DNA from: Lingula anatina
Taxonomy: Eukaryota; Brachiopoda; Lingulata; Lingulida; Lingulidae
Length of the DNA stretch: 64,000 bases
Assembly: GCF_001039355.2 (NCBI RefSeq)
Contig: NW_019775874.1
Span: 26,411 to 90,410, forward strand
Direction: 5' to 3'
Shown piece by piece: positions 1 through 13,200 of the stretch. The notes below the pieces were generated by a model. That model ran no database searches and was not told where the DNA came from. It saw nothing but the letters and a program-made list of their open reading frames with translations. The stretch's first letter is position 1. Every line of letters starts with the position of its first letter. The position numbers were made by a program, and so were the translations under genes.

Positions 1-800
1 CTTATGTTGGTTTATCAAAAGAAGGACTGTTTTCAGTACATAATAAATGTATCATGCTTGATGGTTTTTTAAAAACTCTGTAGAATTGCTCCTGCACAGG
101 TAGGAATATGCTGATTATACAGGTAGTTTGCAAAGCCCACATGCCTATTCACGAGTTATTACAATTCAATAGTTGTGGTCTGCTGACTTTTGGAGGCCAT
201 TTTGGAATTTTAAAACCTTAAGTGGCAAATACTGATACTTCATATATACAATGGTATTTTCTTACCGTTAAATGATATTTTTATGAAAGACTATACAAAT
301 AACTTTCACCTTGAAAGGGTATTTTGGGGGCAATATTGAAATTGGCTGCCATATTGGAATTTTCAGACATGCCCCTATATCCAACGTTGCTTAGAATCAT
401 GTTCTACATAACTGTGCCAATTTTTATGCTTGTAATTGTAAGTGCTTGATGATTTTACAAAACTGCTGCATATTTTGCGTAAGTAAACTGCTTATTTTAC
501 TTTTGGAGGCCATTTTGGAATTGTATACACCTGTAGAAGCGGATATTGATAATTCATTCATAGCATGATATTTTCCAGCTATAAAATGATATTTTAAACC
601 ATTTTGGGACTATATATTAAATTTTTTTATTTAAAAGAGTATTTGTGGCGGCCATATTGGATTTGGCGGCCATACTGGAATTTTCAGACATGCCCATATA
701 TCCAAAAAAGCTTAGAATTCCATTATCTACAACTGTGGCAAATTTCATGCTTGTAGGTAAAAAACGCACAATTCACCATTTTTTCTGCACCAATTTCTTG
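1..800. repeat. Imperfect ~313-bp tandem repeat with GGCCATATTGG words
   Basis: CTTTTGGAGGCCATTTTGGAATT at ~187 recurs at 500, and TTTTCAGACATGCCC...ATATCCAA with the following ~50 bases recurs at ~360 and ~680. The downstream words ATGCTTGTA recur at matching spacing. It lies in the intron left of exon 828-997. It resembles a dispersed repeat rather than coding sequence. Confidence 0.6.
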
Positions 801-827
801 GACTATATGACCCTAGCTGTCCAATAC

Positions 828-3173
828 CTGTGATAGTCCACAGTATAGGTCACCCTGCTGGGGGTCAGTGAGTGACCATTGGCCAGTGCCACTCTCAGGG
901 ACCCCCCACTGTTCTGCTGCTGGACAAGTCTCTCGGCCATGGAGACTAAGTTTACTGTGCTTCTCTCTGCCTTGTAGAATGTGAATGTTATGGTGTCCTA
1001 GGAGAACAGAGATGAAAGCTTTTAAGTTACACCATGGCATAATATTGCAAAAAAATATATATAATTATTTTCCTGAAAATTTTACCATTTCATCTTCATC
1101 ACTAAGGAATACTATATCCAACTTTCTTGAGAACAGAGAGGTGAGAGCCTTAATGTTACAGTAATGTTACAGAGCAAAAAGTGTAATTTTCAACTCACAT
1201 CTCTTTATCACCATGGTAAACCTAACCATTAAAATTATTCATCATTCCAGGAGAAACCGTTTTCAGTTTCAGTTTTGAGCCCCTCTTGTTACAAGAAATG
1301 GTGATAAGTGAATTTCACAAGGTAAAAATCTAACAACAGTAGTTTGAAAAAGGTCAGGAAGATTGCACTTGTTTTGATTCCTTCAGCTTCATTAAAGCCT
1401 TCGGCTACAAACGCAGAAGCTTTTTTTTTGGATAAATTTCAATACTGAACATCTGAGAGCTGTAGAAGACTCACCCCTTGTATGTCCGTGACAGTAAACG
1501 TTGACATCACTTCTGCTGGCAACTCAGAGCTGAAGAAAGTCTTCAGTCCCTGAATAATTTCAGTGTGAAATGATAAGATGTCTTCTCCTTGGAACTCCAT
1601 TGTCATAAGTACACTGGAATATATACAGAGAGGATATTAATCTATTGAATTTTGACTTGTATGTCATAGGTGGACCAACCTTGACTTTTAAGTCTTAAAA
1701 GATACAATGAAATTTGAGATTGCTTATATCTAATAATTTGTTTAAATTATTCAAATATATAACCATCTTTACAAAATTAACTTAATTGCTCAAAGCATAT
1801 CTACTACTTTTAATAATTAATTAAAAAATATTTCAGAAGCTTAAAGCCATTTTTGATATGACATTCTTATCCCCTGTGCTGAAAGTGTGTGTAAATGTTA
1901 AAGATTTATTTACTCGGTGAAGTCATCTTTGTTCCTTGTTGGAATGTCAGTTTTGCCGTCAGGTCCCACATAGAACCGGCCGGCTACAGAGAACATGGCA
2001 TCCAGCACGGTCTTGTTGTACGGAGAGAGATCAGACACCTGCATACTTCCCTGGAGGACAAACCTCACACCTTCCTGAAGATGATATACAAATACATGTG
2101 AATTTATAACATGAGCTTAGGCCTTAGTATAGCAGTTTCTGTCAGTAACAACTAAACCTTATTTGAAATTCCAGCAAATACATGTATATCTAAAATATTT
2201 GTCTACTAAAAGCTTTGGAATTTCCAAAATTGTTGAGAAAATTATTAACTTTAAATTCTCTGATTTATAAGTTTCTAATTATTTGCCTATTTCATAATGG
2301 AGATGGAAACTGATGATGAAATTTTGGAGTGAAGAAATATTCTCTATGTACAGGTCAAACATGCTGTATATACCTGTCATAGAAAAGCAGTCAACAAGAT
2401 TTCATCTTTCAGATATATTTATAAATTTTACATCCTCCATGCATTTCTCATCATGCTAGTTGAGAAGCATATGTTTGGCAACACTAGTAAATTACATCTT
2501 AATGTTAATCATACTCATGGACAGATCCAGAGACCTCAACCCCCCACCCCCACCCCACCTCCAACACCTCTTTGAAGCAGAGGAAAAGTTTTGCAACCAA
2601 AACTATGTAAAATACAACATAATACATTTGTTTTTGGTACTTACTTCATTCACTGTCACCTCTGGAATGTTCTTATCTGTAAGAGCTGGGTGGAAACATC
2701 TAACAAGATCTGCTCTAAAATTTCTTTCCACTTCTCTGATCTCTGCTGCATTGAACTTCATTGTCCTGTTACAGGGGATGAAGGCCTGGTATGGCAACCT
2801 GGAGGTTTTAAAGATTTTTAAAAAGTTGTTTTCATAATTACAGCAATCTTATGGCACCCACTTATACAAAAAGGTAACAAAAAGTCCCTTGTGCATGATC
2901 AGGTATTGTGATATCCACCCACACCCCCTACCACCCACACCCCTCCCTAACTCTCACCTCTCTGTCAGGTAACAGTTATCTCCACAGTAAGGTCCTTCAC
3001 CTACAGTGCACCACCCACATCCTGGCATACTTCCTACCCCACACACCCTACTACACCCAACCCTCCCTAACTCTCACCTCTCTGTCAGATAACAGTTATC
3101 ACCACAGTAAGGTCCTTCACCAACAGTGCACCACCCACATCCTGGCTTAGACACACATGTAGCATGCTGAGTG
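828..3173 (-). repeat. Module 7 of the array (240 residues seen; continues left)
   Basis: Exons C 3078-3173 (CVSKPGCGWCTVGEG, a textbook PSI-type CGWC), b 2645-2798 (YQAFIPCNRTMKF), c 1914-2074 (VRFVLQGSMQVSD ... FYVGPDG ... DDFTE), d 1475-1613 (VLMTMEFQGEDILS ... FTVTDIQG) and e 828-997 (DTITFTFYKAERST ... TVDYH). Exon e lacks the usual terminal CPxxC, so this may be the last full module or may continue into different C-terminal exons off the window. Confidence 0.7.
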
Positions 3174-6100
3174 CTGAAAATGAAAAGATAACTCATTTGA
3201 AATTAGTCATACATATATACTGAATGTGTTTGCTGTGACAATGTTCTAGTCTTGAACATTTTTAATGTGACAATGTTTTATACAGAAATATGTAAGGTGT
3301 GACAATGGTTTACACAGAATGTGTTAGGTGAGACATGTTTTAGAAAATGTGTTAATTGAGACAGCCTCACCTAGTGCTGCACTCCTGGTCACACATAGAC
3401 TCAAATGAAAATGTCTTAGTCTTCCCTATGACCTTGACCTCATTTCCAGCCACTATGGCCTTGACTTTGCCACTGTCTATAGCCCTGAAAAAAGCCTCTG
3501 CTTCCGACTTCAAATTTATACTTGTAAGGTTCTTCGGCTTACTGAGAGCAAAAGTAAGGTTATTCTGAAAAATGAAATAGTTTACAGCTTGTATGCAAGT
3601 GCTTTCTAAAGTGGATCCATCAGATTTACAGAACTATTAGCAATCTTTTAGGAGACTTACTTAATAATAATGTGATGCATATGGCTAAAAAATAACAAAA
3701 CTGCACATTTAATGTAAAATGAATGTATAATATAATAAATTGTATAATGATGGTGGTAGCAGACAGAGAGTCACCAAATTATGCATATTTGGAAGCAATG
3801 CCTCAACAAATCTTAAATTAATAAAATGAACCAGTTGCAACAATGGTTATTGCAACTTACAAATAAATTTATAAAATCCTTCAAAAGTTTTACTCCAAAA
3901 TCCAGTTTCTAACGTTTCTTAATACCAAGATTTCTGGATATTACAAAAATTAATTGAAATTGAAATTCATCCATGGCAAAGATTAACAAAAATCTAGAGC
4001 CTGTACTAAAGTTTCTTGCCATGTTCCAAGCAGATGCAAAAAATTCTGAAACCTTCCAAAGTTTTACAGAAGTCCCAAGCCCAAACTAGGATGTCTTACC
4101 CCATGTAGACTCAGATGTCCCAGTGACCTGACAACCGCGGCACTGAAATAGGATGTCAACTGTTTCTCTAGCTCTGCCATTATGTCCTTCCTCAGACTGT
4201 GAGAGCGGGCTAACAGCTGGTCAAAATCCACACCATTTAATATAAGAGTGAAAACAGCACTGGAACAGAGAAATAGAGTGATGCAGGTTTAAAATCTAAT
4301 TACAGTGTTTCATAAAATTATAAAAATATTATATTTATTAACTACATACTCAGTATTTTTTGTGCTTGGAAAAATTAAATATGATTTTTTTTCTCAGTTT
4401 GCTGATTGCAAAGAAGTCCGCTTGAAAGTCCGCATATCACATGGATATGATTGGACTGATTTAATTAAAAATAGAATCGTCATAAGCAAAAAAAAAAAAA
4501 ATGAAAAAAAGCACTGTCATTTCCTTCTAATCAAAAACAGCTAGGAAAAGTGGTGAAGATTCTGTCAATTCTGACAAAAAATAAAATTTTACTCTGTCTG
4601 ATACACGAAAATGTGATTCTGATCTCACTTGGTGTAATCATCAGCAGCCGACACTGTGAAAGCACCAGGTTCTTGCTTGGTGCCAAGTTTGAAGTTAGTC
4701 ATGGCCAGAAGGTTCTGGATCTTCTGTCTGGCATCTGCTATTGATAGCCCCTTCAGTGCTGCTTGAATGGCAAAGTGGATGGTTTGCTGTGTACAGTAAA
4801 AATAGTTTCATATCATGTTCTATTAGCATTACAGCAACTTTTTCACCAAATGATAATAAAACAGATAGAAAATATCAAATATTTTCTCTTTCTAAGGTAA
4901 ATTTCATCTATTATTGAATTAAATCCATTCGTGGTCATGTATTACTACTGGTATAATACTAAAACAATAACAATGTAGCAACTCATTAGGAGTTCAGTGA
5001 TGCTGGTGAGGCTATCAGAATATAAAGAAATGCCCATTACCCCCTGGAGAGTAAGGTTCTGAATGCCTTTCTCAGTGACCGGTGCAATAGCCAGAATTTT
5101 TGATCGAAAATCTTGCAGCAGTTCCTGCTCATCTGCAGGTGTCAGTGTGTCTGGTAGGCATGGCAGGAACACACTTATGTCAGAGAACCTGTGATTGGTC
5201 AAAAATAAACCAACTAAAATTGATGATTTAAACTTTTTCACACAACTATAAATAATATATCTGGGCAGTGATAAATATTTTTTTTGCAATTCACCAGAAA
5301 TGCAATTTTTCTTAGCAAATTATAAAATTTTAAATCATGGCAATTACATACACCAATGTTTTCACACTGCCACTTGTCCTACCTCTCTTGCAGAAGGCAG
5401 TCGTCACCACAGTATGGCTGGTTGTCAAGGTAACACCAGTGACAGTGAGGCCGGCCATCACAGATCATCTCTGTTGTTCTACAAAATAAATTAAGATACC
5501 ATTATAATTAGTTTCTCTTTCAATGACAGGTGATTTAGAAAATGCAGATTTTTAATTATCAGGACTGAGGGTTCGGAAACAGAATATAAAACAGACATCT
5601 GATGCAATATTTGAAAAAGATACATAAAATGATTTAAATTTATGTAACATTATCCCAAACCAGTCTGACCTAGAAGCCTACTTTCATAACTTTATCACAC
5701 CTATTTCAATGTTCACAGGAAATTAAAACAAAATTCAACCCACCCATTTTGGGGGGAGCATGGTTGAGGACACAGATCCTCAAAGCTTCCCTCCACCACC
5801 ACATCTTCAGCCTGAAGGGTCAGTCCACTGACCTTGACATTGACCACTCCTTGGTCTACAACTGCCTTCAGTTTGGCCGCCTCAGAACTCAACAAGTTAG
5901 CTTGACCAGTTGTGGTCTTGTTCACTGAGAATGAGATGTAGTTCTGGAATGTGGAATGATATTATAAAGAGTTGGACTACAGAAAAAAGTGTGACAGAAT
6001 ATTGTGTTAGATGAGACAGTATACTGAGGTTAATTTAACAGAAGATGTGGCAGTATATTGTGTTGGATGTGACAGTATATTGTGTTAGATGTCACAGTAT

Positions 6101-7138
6101 ATTGTGTTAGATGTGACAGTATATTGTGTTAGATGTAACATAATATTGTGTTGGATGTTACAGTATACTGTGTTGGATGTGACAGTGTATTGTGTTGGAT
6201 GTGACAGAAGTAATAAGACTCACAAACTCACCCCTCTGATCCACACATCATCCACTGTCTGTGCGACCTCCTGAGCCATATGAGAGCTGACCAATGTGTA
6301 AAGCTCTTGCTTCAGTTGGTCCCTCAGGGATAGTGACCTCATCAACTGGCTGTCAAAGTCCACCCCCTTGAACAGCACTTTCACCTTCATACTGGAATAT
6401 AGAAAGGCAGAAAAAATCCTTCCTAAAGAAATAATACCAACATTTTTCAATTTCAAACTTCTACATGGGAATAGCCCCATGTTATGCCATCCCCCCTGAT
6501 TTTGACTTATCCTGCAACAAATTAGGAACCAAGCATTAACAAGAAGAAGAAACAACGGACCACTGGCACATACTTGGTGTAGTCTCCAGCCTCCCGTGTC
6601 CTGTACTGGCTGGGACTGGAGTCAGGACCTATCCTGAAATCCTGGGACCACGCCAGCAAGTTCTCAAGATGGCGGTAAGTCTGGTTCAGGGGCGGATCGT
6701 TCATCACAGCAGCTAGGGTGAAGGAGAGGGTGTCCTAAAAAAAGGATAAAAATAATAAGAAATAAAAAAGCATAATTTATGCATCACAAAAACAACACTT
6801 AAAGGAAGAATGAGTAAAGGGTGTTCAAAAAACCAAAAAAGAAATCATACAATTGAAATTATAATACAAATGCATAAAATTGATTATGTATTTGTAAAAA
6901 AGTGTCTTGGCTACATGTTCATCTGCCAATGAAATATTGAAATCTGGACACCCATGAAAGATAAAACCTAAGTCTAAGGAACCTGACCTTGGTAAATGTA
7001 AAGTTCCGTAAAGCTTTTATTGATAATCCAATGGTGGAAGACCGTATTTTGTTCTCAAAGTTCTTCAACATTTGACTCTCCTCCTCAGTGGTCAGTTTGT
7101 CCAGGCAGGGGACAGAGGTGGACACTACTATCCTGGAT

Positions 7139-7204
<66 letters not shown>

Positions 7205-10200
7205 CGAAAAATACTTTATAAAAATGGTTCAGGTAAATATGAAACAAAATATTATTGTTATGTAAAGTACAAGGTGGAGCAATTTGTGTCATACATGAAG
7301 GGTTGTTTTACTTAGCCTATGGATTTTTAAAAAATTGAAAAGATGTCAAACCCACTGACAAAATGACTGTTTGACAAAACTGTAGTTATTTTACATCTTT
7401 GAATATGAAGACATACAAATGGTTAACAATGAACATCAAAGTAAAAGGTGTGTCACAATGAAAAATGTTGTGCAAAAAGCCTTCTACATTATAAGTGCTT
7501 CATTCAAGTATTTGTATGGTTAAAGGAGCCTCGTGTTGATCACTGTCACAGCACTGATGCGTCATATATGATATAATTCCCGGGTAACAATTACCTTTCT
7601 GGCAGCAGACAGCTGTTAGAGCAGGCTAAGACAAGACCAATACTACACCAAGCACACCCTGTTACTGCATCACATGACAACTGGTCTTTTCTGGAATACA
7701 GAGGGCAGCATTATACAGATATGTGATTGTGTAACTGGCTAGATACAGTACACCCCTGATGGTTGAAACACACATTTTCATTCACAAATTGAAATCAACT
7801 GCCTGGTAAACATAACCAGGAACATACTTTATTATACATGTACATATACACAAAAAATTACACACATGAGAGAGGGAGTGAGAGAGAGAGAGAAAATGCT
7901 GAAGCAGAGGGAGAGAGAGCGTAAAGAGAGAGAGAAAGCTTAAAGAGAGAGGGGGGAAGGGATATTACATTTTATACCTCTCAGAGCATGTTATTGGACA
8001 GATATCCTGGTTAGAGCCAGTCACACTAACTCCTGTAGGCACCCTGTTTACCCCCTCTATTGTGACATGGATGCTTCCAACTCCTACTTCAGCTTCCAAT
8101 CTCTTGGCATGGTCCATTAAGTCCAGAGGGGAACCAGGTGGTTTGGTGATAGCAAAGCTGATGTGGCGCTGTAATGTGATTAATTGGTTCCATTGTTTTG
8201 TTCCACTTTTTTGGGAGGAAATATACTAAGCCACATTTTAACCCAACATAAGTCACTGACAGTTTTTGTATCAAAAATTGTCCAAAAAGAATGAATTAAC
8301 CAGATTTGAACTTCATTAGCAACATACAACTTGTATCCACAAGTGCACAAGAAATCAAACATTTTTAATTTTATCTTAGATACTTGGTTCCATATTGTCT
8401 TATAATAACACTGTATTGTATTTTCCCTACAGCTGTGTATGTATCTCAGTGCTTGTGATGTAACATACAAAACAGGATATTACGCTCTTTATTTTCTTTA
8501 GATTTTCTACATAAAAATTTAATTCACTTTTAATTTTTGATGTCACAAACCTGATCAATTCTTATATCTTGGACTCTGTTGGCTATAGTCTTGTTCAGAA
8601 CCATGTCTACTATGGTGTGTACTGACTGCTCAACCTCCTGACGCGCTGTCAGTGGATTCTTCTTCAAGACATTCACCAGGTCAGCATTTTTAAAGGAAAA
8701 TTTCACATGGACCCTGCAACATTAGGGTTGAGAGTATCTAATGATCTCAAGTGACATTGCTAATTCCAAACACCATTTCATTTCAGTTGGTGTGGCTCTC
8801 TATGGTTTGACCATCACATTGCTTAAAGGTCAAGCTGAAGGTCACATATGCCATACATTGCCATATGCCAATAATATAAAATACATTACATTTTCTATTA
8901 ACAGATAATAAACATTAAAATGTATAAACCATGCAGAGAAATGTGGACATTTAGGCACTTTCTTTACACTCACACTTACATGGTGAAGCCATCACTGGTG
9001 GTAGCTGTGTATTTGTTGGGGTCAGAATTTGGGCCAACAGCAAAGTTGCTCTGCAGCCCCCTCTGGAGGATGCCCAAACTCTCCACAACTGGTGGGTCTT
9101 GCATCGTGCCCTGAAGGATGAAGCTGAGGCTTCTCGGCTGGAAAATTATTAATAACATACAAAGTATTCAATTATTTCAATGTCAAGCTATGATAATATA
9201 GTGATAAAGGACAGTCCCATTTTATTATGAAAAACATTATGCATTTCACAGTTCAATGACCAAATTATCACACTTGACTATCTCTAACTTAACAACTATA
9301 CTAGTATATGTCAGTTCCAAAGACACCAACGAGATTAACAACAGTCAAACTATCCAATCTAACCCCCCCCACTTCCTTCCCCCATGTATACACTAAGAAT
9401 ATCTGACATTTACCAAATTGAACATGAAGGAGTGAATGGCTTTTGAGGAGACATTGGGCAACAAGGCACGGATGGATGCCTGGAAGTTTTCCCGTATTTC
9501 CTCAGCTTCCTTCAAAGAAAGGGATCCCAAATCCATGCATGGGAAAAACACTGTGACATTTTTTCTGAAATAATTCAAATTTAAATATCAGATCTGTACC
9601 AATTAACACATAATAAGTGTATAATAGGGGTATGCACTGGCCCGTCACAGCTTGCATGTGTAAACTAACCATAAACAAGATAGCCACATCAAAATAACTT
9701 CTGATCAGACAGTATAGTAAATGTACCATCGACTTGACTGGTTATGCCTTCAAATTGTGTTGGGTATTATTAAATCTTGTTGTCTGATAAAACATTTGTG
9801 TTAGATGTTACAGCTGTGTTAAATGTGTTAGATGAGATAACTGATTGTGTTAATTGTGACAGCTAATTGTGCTACACATGTCAGCTGATGGTTACATCAA
9901 AGTTGTGACAACTGATTACTAGTTGTGATGGTTGTGTTGGATGAGACAGCTAATTGCGTAAGATGAGACAGTGGATTGTGTGCTGCACATTTCATCACCT
10001 CTCCACCAAGTAACTATTGTTGGAGCAGATAGGTGGAACATCATAGTCTCCCCAGTCACAACCAGGAATCTGGTCACAGCTGCTGCTATTGCCACTACAA
10101 CAGAAATAGACCAGATATTAAATGTAGGGTTAACACAAAACTACTTGTTAACAGTAACAACTTCATCTTTTCATTGGAGATAAATGAATGTGCAGTTTTT

Positions 10201-13200
10201 AGAGGCATAATTTTAGGATCCATTAAAATATGTATCTGTGTAGAATTTGTGGTTTTTCTGTACAGAATAGAACAACATTAAGGTAGCCTGCTTTTCAGGT
10301 TTGTAGCTGCCACTAAATAGGAATATTTTAATTTTTAGGAATTATGAGTTTAAAAATACAATATTCATACCATGTAAAAACACAAAACAAAGTGATCCAA
10401 GCACTACTGGAACATATTTCAGTGCATGCACTCACCCCTCTGAGCAATCTTTGGGACATAGTTCATGGAAGGAACCAAACCACTCGACCTTGGGTGGGAC
10501 AAATTTTTTGGCTTCGATCACTCTCAGAACCTCTGCCTGGATTGCAGCTCTAACATTGTCTACTAGATGGAGCAGTGACACAGGACTGTCCACAGGCTTA
10601 CTGAAGGTGAAAGGTATGTAGTCCTGGGGAGAAAAAAATGTTTGTGTGAATTACATTAAAAATGTTTCGTATAAGTCTATGATGAATTCCTCTGGCTAAA
10701 AAGGTCTTAGTAATACCCTTATGCAGGGGCAGATAAAGGCCGTCTTCTGGGTCATCTGGAAGGCAGTCAGAATTTTTTCAATTTAACACTGATGGGCATC
10801 TAATTTACCTGTTGGAAGACAGTCAAAAATGGAGGATGGATCATTAGAGATAATTTGCAAGACTGCCAAAAAATATTTCTGGATCTGCCCCTGCTAATGC
10901 TACTAAGACTTAAGTGAGTTTCACAAAGAGTCCAGAAGACCGCTACATCAATTTTCTGTCTTTAACTAAGCTCCATGAGCAAATTGTCAGTGCTGGTATT
11001 GACAAAGTTTTTTACTCTCCAAGATGGCAGTGTTACATTTAGGCATGCTAATTTGAAATACATTTACTTTTTATAATCCAGAAATTTCATCGATTTTTAT
11101 TGCATTTTAATTACAATGGCCAGAAAACCCAAAATGTTTTAAAATGTTTTTAAATAAATAAATAAATTACAAAATCTGCTGCACAGTGAACTTTCTGGGA
11201 GTTTCACAAAACCATTTTTAACTTAAAGATCACACACATGTTTAAATGCTACAGCCAAAAAAATGGTTCACTTTTTTCTAAATCCTCGACAGTGTCTGAA
11301 CATAAAATGATATAATCACACATACCCTTTTCAATACTTAATAACAACATAACACACATAATAAACATGATATAAACAGAGACAGATCAATACCTTCTCC
11401 ATCCAGAAATTGTCCAGGGTAGCGGTCACATCTGGGTTTGAAATGGCGACTGACAGGGAGCGACGTATTTCTGACGTAAATTGCTGTCTGGCTGTGAGAG
11501 ACTGCCCAAATTCATTATCAAAGTTAGTACCATTATAGACCAGCTTCATACGAATGCTGGAGGAAAAAGAAAACAATTGAAAAATGTAATCAACTTTATC
11601 TACCAGAACAGCTTCATACAAATGCCAGATGAAAAACATAACACATCATACACAATTTTACTTGTATTAAAACTATCATTTAAAACAGTCAAATTTACCT
11701 GATTATTTGATAGTCTAAAATTGCATTTTGTCTCACTCTATATAGCCATATTAATACCTAAGATAGTCTGAGACAGGCACAAACATCTCTATGTAATTAA
11801 ACAAAAAAACACTAAAACATGTACATAAATCAATGTAATTATGACTTACTTGGTAAAATCTTCTGGGTTTCTTGCCCTGTACTTGGCCCTGTTTGTGTCT
11901 GGCCCCACTGTGAACCCCCTCTGCCAGTGAAACAGCTCCTCTAGACGGCTGTAGGTCTTGTTCAGAGTGGGGTCCCTCATAGTGCCCTGTAGTGTGAACT
12001 GAATGATATCTGCACTGTTCTGAAATATATAATATAATATAATATAATATAATATAATATAATATAATATAATATAATATAATATAATATAATATAATAT
12101 AATATAATATAATATAATATAATATAATATAATATAATATAATATAATATAATATAATATAATATAATATAATATAATANNNNNNNNNNNNNNNNNNCCC
12201 CCCCTGGCTACGGGCCTGTAATATAATATAACATGTTCATTTACAATATGTTGCTTTTACTTTTAAAAAAGGCAAAATCTGACCACCCTTGTAGAAAATA
12301 AGACCATATAGCATATAACTGAGACACCTGTCTCACCCCTCCTCAACCTGTTTATGTGTGAAACTCTCACCTCTTCAAACTTGAATGAATGTAAAGCTTT
12401 GGCCGACACATTGGGGAGATGGCCGTACAGCTGGTTCCTAAAGTTAGAGAGAACCTGTGTCCTCTCATCCTGGGGGAGACTGGTAAAGTCAGCACAGGGG
12501 AAGAACACCTTGGTCACGATGCTGAAATATGGTATAACATGAATACTAGTGGACAGAGCCATAATTTGGTTCATGTACAAAATTCATTCAAGTTTTCAAA
12601 AAGACAAACATCTTAATTGTGTCATAATTGTGTTGTAATTGCAAGTCATAGAAAAAGGAGAATGATATTTCAGAATTTGCTAGAATATGAGAATTTAATT
12701 CTTATTTCATCATTTACTGACAGACCTGAAAACACCAACACATGGAAAAAGATATTTAATCAACGAGGAATATTGATTAACTTCTAGTAGAAGACAAAAT
12801 TCAGTAATATTCAACACATTTTGACTCATACCTTTCTGCTAATAAAGCATTATTCTGGCAGGTTTTGTTCTTGTCATAATCTGACCAATCACAGCCTGGT
12901 ATTGTCATGCAAGACATCTTGTCTACACTGAGAAGAAAAAAGAAAAAAAATTACAAGCTAAAGTCACTTCTTTCTACTTATTTTCTACAACTTTGAATTT
13001 GGAAAGTAAAAAAAAAAAAATTAAAAGAAAAGAAAAGTATTTAATTTCAAAATTTTCTAATCCATTTCTTTATTTTAAATATGATAACATACATTACCAT
13101 TGTAAAAAGTGCATAAAATGGGACTTTCTGGCAACCAAAATAAAATAATAAAACATATCATTTTAAGAATAATTCATTACAAACTAACTCGGAAATCAAA

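Larger units (their letters stand above)
5744..7690 (-). repeat. Module 5 of the array (254 residues)
   Basis: Exons C 7595-7690 (SCDAVTGCAWC, the full PSI-type CxWC), b 6988-7132 (STSVPCLDKLTTEE), c 6574-6734 (LSFTLAAVMNDPPLN ... FRIGPDS ... GDYTK), d 6232-6391 (MKVKVLFKGVDFDS ... VDDVWIRG) and e 5744-5943 (NYISFSVNKTT ... LCPQPCS). A TAA microsatellite lies six bases from the acceptor-side edge of exon b. Confidence 0.75.
10436..12927 (-). repeat. Module 3 of the array (256 residues)
   Basis: Exons C 12832-12927 (SCMTIPGCDWSDYDK), b 12371-12521 (KVFFPCADFTSLPQ), c 11850-12019 (IIQFTLQGTMRDP ... FTVGPDT ... EDFTK), d 11394-11556 (RMKLVYNGTNFDN ... LDNFWMEK) and e 10436-10623 (DYIPFTFSKPVDS ... 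LCPKDCSE). The b-c intron contains an AATAT microsatellite and an 18-N gap. Confidence 0.75.

Noticed and set aside
2541-2570. Short C-rich run as a possible G-quadruplex control element
   Set aside because: The sequence is too short and irregular, and intronic C-rich runs are common in this window.
7020-7315. Open frames with poly-Ile or poly-Asn
   Set aside because: They are translations of the TAA microsatellite and the antisense of a real exon.
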